Assembly (NCBI GenBank): GCA_027494015.1
Contig: JAOSJP010000041.1
Location: 97,356 to 161,355 of the forward strand
Direction of reading: 5' to 3'
Source: Anaerolineae bacterium
GTDB taxonomy: Bacteria; Chloroflexota; Anaerolineae; Aggregatilineales; Aggregatilineaceae
Length of the DNA: 64,000 bases
Under the pieces are notes generated by a model. That model was not told where the DNA came from. It worked only from the letters and a program-made list of their open reading frames with translations, and did no database searches. Below are positions 59,044 through 64,000 of the stretch, one piece after another (the stretch's first letter is position 1; every line of letters begins with the position of its first letter). The translations under genes were made by a program, and so were the position numbers.

Positions 59044-59547
59044 ATGGTGAGCATTCTGGTAGCTTACGCAAGCAAACACGATGCGACCGCCGAGATCGCC
59101 CGTGCCATTGGCGGCGCGCTGCAGGAGTCCGAGGGGATCAACGCCGACGTGCGGGCGGTGGAGACGGTTCAGGACCTGACGGGCTATGACGCTGTGGTGC
59201 TGGGCAGCGCAATCTATGTGGGGCAGTGGCAGTCTGCGGCGGCGAACTTCCTCAAGGAGCACGAGCAAGTGCTGGCTCAGCGCCCTGTCTGGCTGTTTTC
59301 CAGCGGCCCGACCGGTGACAGCGATCCGGTGACGCTCCTCAAGAGTTGGGAGTTCCCTGAGAGGCTCAAGCCGGTCGTCGAGCGCATCCAGCCGCGCGAC
59401 ATCGCCCTCTTTCACGGGCGGCTCGACCCGGCGAAGCTAAGCCTCTTCGAGCGGATCGTGGTGAAAGGGGTGCGCGCGCACCTCGCCGATTCGCGCGACT
59501 GGAACATGATCCGAGCCTGGGCGCAAGGGATCGCCGAAGCCTTGTGA
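59044..59547 (+). CDS. Flavodoxin-domain protein
   Basis: 167 residues. The FMN phosphate loop is AYASKHDATAEIARAIGGAL, the second loop VVLGSAIYVGQWQSAAANFL and the third LFSSGPTGDSDP. This is the flavodoxin_5 pattern shared with HemG-type protoporphyrinogen oxidase, but electron carrier or other oxidoreductase roles are equally possible. AAAGGAG lies 6 nt before the ATG at 59044, fixing the start. A C-terminal extension RAHLADSRDWNMIRAWAQGI is short. No haem gene is nearby, so no specific redox partner can be named. Confidence 0.8.
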   Translation: MVSILVAYASKHDATAEIARAIGGALQESEGINADVRAVETVQDLTGYDAVVLGSAIYVGQWQSAAANFLKEHEQVLAQRPVWLFSSGPTGDSDPVTLLKSWEFPERLKPVVERIQPRDIALFHGRLDPAKLSLFERIVVKGVRAHLADSRDWNMIRAWAQGIAEAL

Positions 59548-59589
59548 TGTGGGCGGGCCGCGCGCGCAGCCGCCCGAACCTGCTCACAG

Positions 59590-59622
59590 CATGAGCCTAC
59601 CTGCAAGCGGGGTAGGCTCATG
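59590..59622. terminator. Hairpin between convergent genes
   Basis: Perfect 12-bp stem CATGAGCCTACC / GGTAGGCTCATG with a 9-nt loop lies 42 bp after the flavodoxin stop and before the minus-strand gene's stop. No T-run, so it may end both transcripts only weakly. Confidence 0.6.
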
Positions 59623-59648
59623 ACATGCCTGCGGCAGGAGCGCGCCGG

Positions 59649-61363
<1,715 letters not shown>

Positions 61364-61367
<4 letters not shown>

Positions 61368-62470
61368 TGCCCGGCGGTCGGCGTCGGCGATGGCAGCGGC
61401 GTCGGTGTCGGCGTGGGGATCAGCGTGGGCGTGGCCGTCGGCCCCGGCTCTGGGAATGAGACTTCGCCTGCCACCGGCTCCGCATCCACCAGCCAGGCAA
61501 TGGCGTTGAGGATGAAGCGCACATTGCCGGGATGGAGGAACGCGCCGCTGTAGGGCGGCGAAGTCTCAAAGCCGCCGCCGTTGGTGGCAAAGTCGCGGTC
61601 GCCGATCAGCACGATGCGCGTGCCGGTGGCGATGTTCTCCATCGCGGCCACCAGGGTCAGCATCCCCCGCGTCGTGTCCTTGTCTATGTTGTACTCCACA
61701 TACTGGAACTGCTGGTACGTGGCGATGTCGCTCTCGCCATAGAAAACGCTGTCCGTATAAACAACCGGCGTCACCTGGGACTCGCGCGGAGCCGCGTCCA
61801 CTTCGAGCGAGCGCGCGCCGAAGAAGGCCAGCTCGCCTTCAAGTCCGGTGGCAATGGGGTGGAACGTATTGATGGTCGTCGTCGTGAAGTCCATCACCAG
61901 GGCGGGAATCTCGACGGGCGGCAGAGGGGTGGGTGTCGGCTGGTCAGCCGCCGCCTTAGCCGGGGGCGGCACCACCGGGCGAAGCTCCCCCTCGGTGGCG
62001 ACTACGTCGTTGCGCCCGCGCAGCCCCATATCATCCCACATGAGCTGGAACAGCCCGCTGGCGGCGGGGAGCGCCTTGGTGGGAGGTGGATCGGCCAGCA
62101 GCAGCAGGCGGCCCCCGTTCTGCAGATAGGCCCACAGCCAGGCAACCTGGTCCGCCGACAGGTCATTCGCTGGGCCGGCGATGACCAGCAGATCGGCATC
62201 GGCGGGGATGCCCGTCCGCCACTCCAGCGTGTAAAGCTCCGCGCCGAGCAAGTCTACCAGCCCGGCCAGGCGCGACAGCCCTTTCGCGGAGCGGTCGAAG
62301 CGGCTCGCTTCGCCCAGCGACTCGGAGAAGTAAATTTGGTACCCGTCAAGCTGAGACGTGTCCTGCAGCAGCTTCTCGGCGGCCACATTGGCGCGGGGCG
62401 GGATGCTCAGCGCGGTAAGGGCCAGGATGAGCACACAGGCGTTGAGTGCCAGCAGTCTTCTTTTTCGCAT
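61364..62470 (-). CDS. Secreted GldG/DUF4350-like protein with Pro/Thr tail
   Basis: 368 residues. Signal peptide (RRLLALNACVLILALTALSI), then a GATase1-like domain with GLSRLAGLVDLLGAELYTLE, DADLLVIAGPANDLSADQVA, LWAYLQNGGRLLLLADPPPT. The later part reads TGTRIVLIGDRDFATNGGGF and FLHPGNVRFILNAIAWLVD, the usual end of DUF4350/GldG auxiliary domains. A TPTPTPTPLPSPTPTAGQ tail points to cell-surface exposure. AGGAG 7 nt before the ATG at 62470 fixes the start. The following gene has the same domain and overlaps it by GTGA, so they form a duplicated pair. In other bacteria such proteins accompany ABC-2 exporters; none is visible before the IS66 boundary. Confidence 0.75.
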
Positions 62471-62585
62471 GAGAACACTCCTGCTCTGAATCACTCGCTT
62501 TTGCCATTGGGGAAGGCGTGACGCTTAGCCGGTGTAGTATAGTCCCTTTTGTACTGCTGCAAAAATCGAGGGGGACTGCGAAACC

Positions 62586-62724
<139 letters not shown>

Positions 62725-64000
62725 TCAGGCAGGGACAAAGGGACGCGCTAACAAGGCATCGTGGAGAGCAGCCAGCACATTCGCACCCTGCTTCCGAACG
62801 GTTGAGATGTAACTGCGGATATCGCAGAAGATTTCTGCGCCGGAGCGTGTGCGAAACGTGCCGGAGACTTTCTGTTTGACCTTGATCATGCGCAGGTCAC
62901 GCTCGGCAAGGTTGTTATCGAAGGGCACGCGGAAATCGTGCATGAAAGCCAGCGTCTCAGCTTTGTACCTGGACAGGCGGTCCAACAGATTTTTCGGGGG
63001 CGATTGTTTTTTGCGCCCGCGTTGACGCGGTGGAGGTGTGGCTGGGGACGGATTGGCGTCAAAACCAGCCTGGAGCAGCACGTCAAAACAGGTTTCGTAG
63101 TACGCGAGGCGGTCGGGTGGCAGCGTCATGGCGTCAAGGGTTTGGGCGACCTCGGCTTTGATGTCCAGCAGCAACTGGGCCATTTCACCGGCCCACGCCT
63201 GCCCGTATTGTTCGGTAACGAAGCGTAGTTCACGTAGATGATGGGCGTTGCAGAGCGCATGAGTGCACTTGTCGAACTGGAAATAGGCGGCCAGAGCATC
63301 ATGGATGGCACGACCCTGATAGTCAGCCAGCAGCCCAATGTCACGCATGGCAACTTGTCCACGCCTGGGATGCACGGCGTAATGGGTCAAGCGTTCCGTC
63401 GAGAGCACATGCAGCCAGTTGAGCTGGCCTTCCACCCGCAGACCGCTTTCATCGGCATGGACCACGTCCGCCCGAATAATCTGGTCGCGGATTGCGCTCA
63501 GGGCGGGGTCAAGCTGCTCATGCAGCGCCTCTGTCGCACTCAAGACCAACGCTTCGCTGGGCCGATGACCGTACAGGTCCTCAAAGACTTCACAGGTTCG
63601 TGCCACCGGCAGCAACTGGTACCCAGTGAGGTAGACCGCCTGGGCTTTCAACCGCTCTCCGTACTGCACCGGCTGGGTCACATCTGCTGGAAACGCCGCT
63701 TTCACGTGCGTCTGACAGTTGGGGCAACACACGACGGGCACCTGATGTTCGGTCACTTCAATGACCACCGGAGGCACATCAAATACCTGCCGCCGCTCAA
63801 CGGCCAGCACCGGTGCTTCGCTCAGGTCGTGCTGACACTGGGGGCAGGTCGCCAACCGGTGCACTTCGATGTGCTCCGGGTTGCTCACCAGTTCCAGCGT
63901 GTGTCCTGGATGGCCCGGTTGTCCGCCCGTCCGTCGCTGCCCTTTGGCCCGCAGGCTCTTGGGTGCAGGCTTTTTCTCAACCCATCGCTGCTCGGCGGTT
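62725..64000 (-). CDS. IS66-family transposase, N-terminus beyond the window
   Basis: About 424 residues visible. The first visible part, KSLRAKGQRRTGGQPGHPGH, is the usual IS66 N-terminal linker. It is followed by a zinc-binding pair (CPQCQHDLSEAP, CCPNCQTHVKAAFP), then the DDE core. The first Asp is in RADVVHADESGLRVEGQLNW, the second in DYQGRAIHDALAAYF, and the Glu in FDNNLAERDLRMIKVKQKVS. The C-terminal IS66 block RTRSGAEIFCDIRSYISTVR and a TGA at the tract edge complete it. No stop or shift is seen in the visible part. Whether the copy is active depends on the unseen TnpA/TnpB genes and ends. Confidence 0.93.
   Translation of the reverse strand, partial: TAEQRWVEKKPAPKSLRAKGQRRTGGQPGHPGHTLELVSNPEHIEVHRLATCPQCQHDLSEAPVLAVERRQVFDVPPVVIEVTEHQVPVVCCPNCQTHVKAAFPADVTQPVQYGERLKAQAVYLTGYQLLPVARTCEVFEDLYGHRPSEALVLSATEALHEQLDPALSAIRDQIIRADVVHADESGLRVEGQLNWLHVLSTERLTHYAVHPRRGQVAMRDIGLLADYQGRAIHDALAAYFQFDKCTHALCNAHHLRELRFVTEQYGQAWAGEMAQLLLDIKAEVAQTLDAMTLPPDRLAYYETCFDVLLQAGFDANPSPATPPPRQRGRKKQSPPKNLLDRLSRYKAETLAFMHDFRVPFDNNLAERDLRMIKVKQKVSGTFRTRSGAEIFCDIRSYISTVRKQGANVLAALHDALLARPFVPA

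Overview
The window is a 64 kb piece of a GC-rich bacterial chromosome. Housekeeping genes dominate: aromatic amino-acid synthesis, a primary sigma factor, rho, recA, lon, frr/uppS/cdsA and a pst-phoU phosphate operon. Gene content and style fit a Chloroflexota (Anaerolineae-like) genome: Pro/Thr-rich lipoproteins, LGFP-like domains, a dense load of short GC-rich palindromes between genes, and no outer-membrane or LPS genes. This placement is inference; no rRNA is present to confirm it. Several promoters have an extended -10 box (TGNTATAAT).

Layout. 1-7.2 kb: minus-strand aromatic operon aroH-aroF-tyrA-aroA-aroE-tyrS-aroC (aroC runs off the left edge). It is preceded by a promoter, a 43-codon leader peptide with a Trp/Phe/Tyr-rich run and a strong intrinsic terminator, which looks like a ribosome-controlled attenuator. 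7.5-13.9 kb: P1-family Ntn peptidase, coaX, M20 dipeptidase, redoxin-like protein and acetyl-CoA synthetase. 14-20.5 kb: tRNA-Cys, a decayed MNT/HEPN toxin-antitoxin relic, the primary sigma factor, a small membrane protein, a DinB-like protein and a P-type Ca2+-ATPase with two frameshifts. 20.7-28.7 kb: tRNA-Pro, a MacB/LolD-like ABC exporter pair, an alpha/beta hydrolase, isoaspartyl peptidase, a lipoprotein and a C39-like protease. 28.8-33.2 kb: a membrane glycosyltransferase broken by a palindromic element, and a PHP-AlbA_2 fusion with a frameshift. 33.8-42.3 kb: response regulator, lon-hsp20, OsmC, frr-uppS-cdsA and rho. 42.4-47.5 kb: an IS605-type end relic, exopolysaccharide priming transferase, GT4 glycosyltransferase, a CNA-B-like surface protein and recA. 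48-52.3 kb: a Cache-domain histidine kinase and NarL-type regulator flanked by secreted proteins that share a CAQD-containing domain. 52.4-58.7 kb: pstSCAB-phoU, in which PstA carries a large extracytoplasmic insertion of three diverged repeats. 59-64 kb: a flavodoxin, two GldG/DUF4350-like secreted proteins and an IS66 transposase.

Two stretches (about 59.80-60.06 kb and 62.59-62.72 kb) are almost pure G and C homopolymers and look like sequencing or assembly artefacts. Four apparent single-base insertions (aroA, P-type ATPase twice, PHP-AlbA) also call for checking against reads.

The intergenic DNA is unusually structured. Recurrent families are a palindrome of about 95 bp with ACCTCACCCC...GGGGTGAGGT ends, a hairpin built on ACTTCCGAAGT, a GTAGGGGC...GCCCCTAC palindrome with interchangeable centres, and inverted arrays of 6-8 nt words. 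One copy of the 95-bp element has disrupted a gene, which shows that the family moves or has moved.
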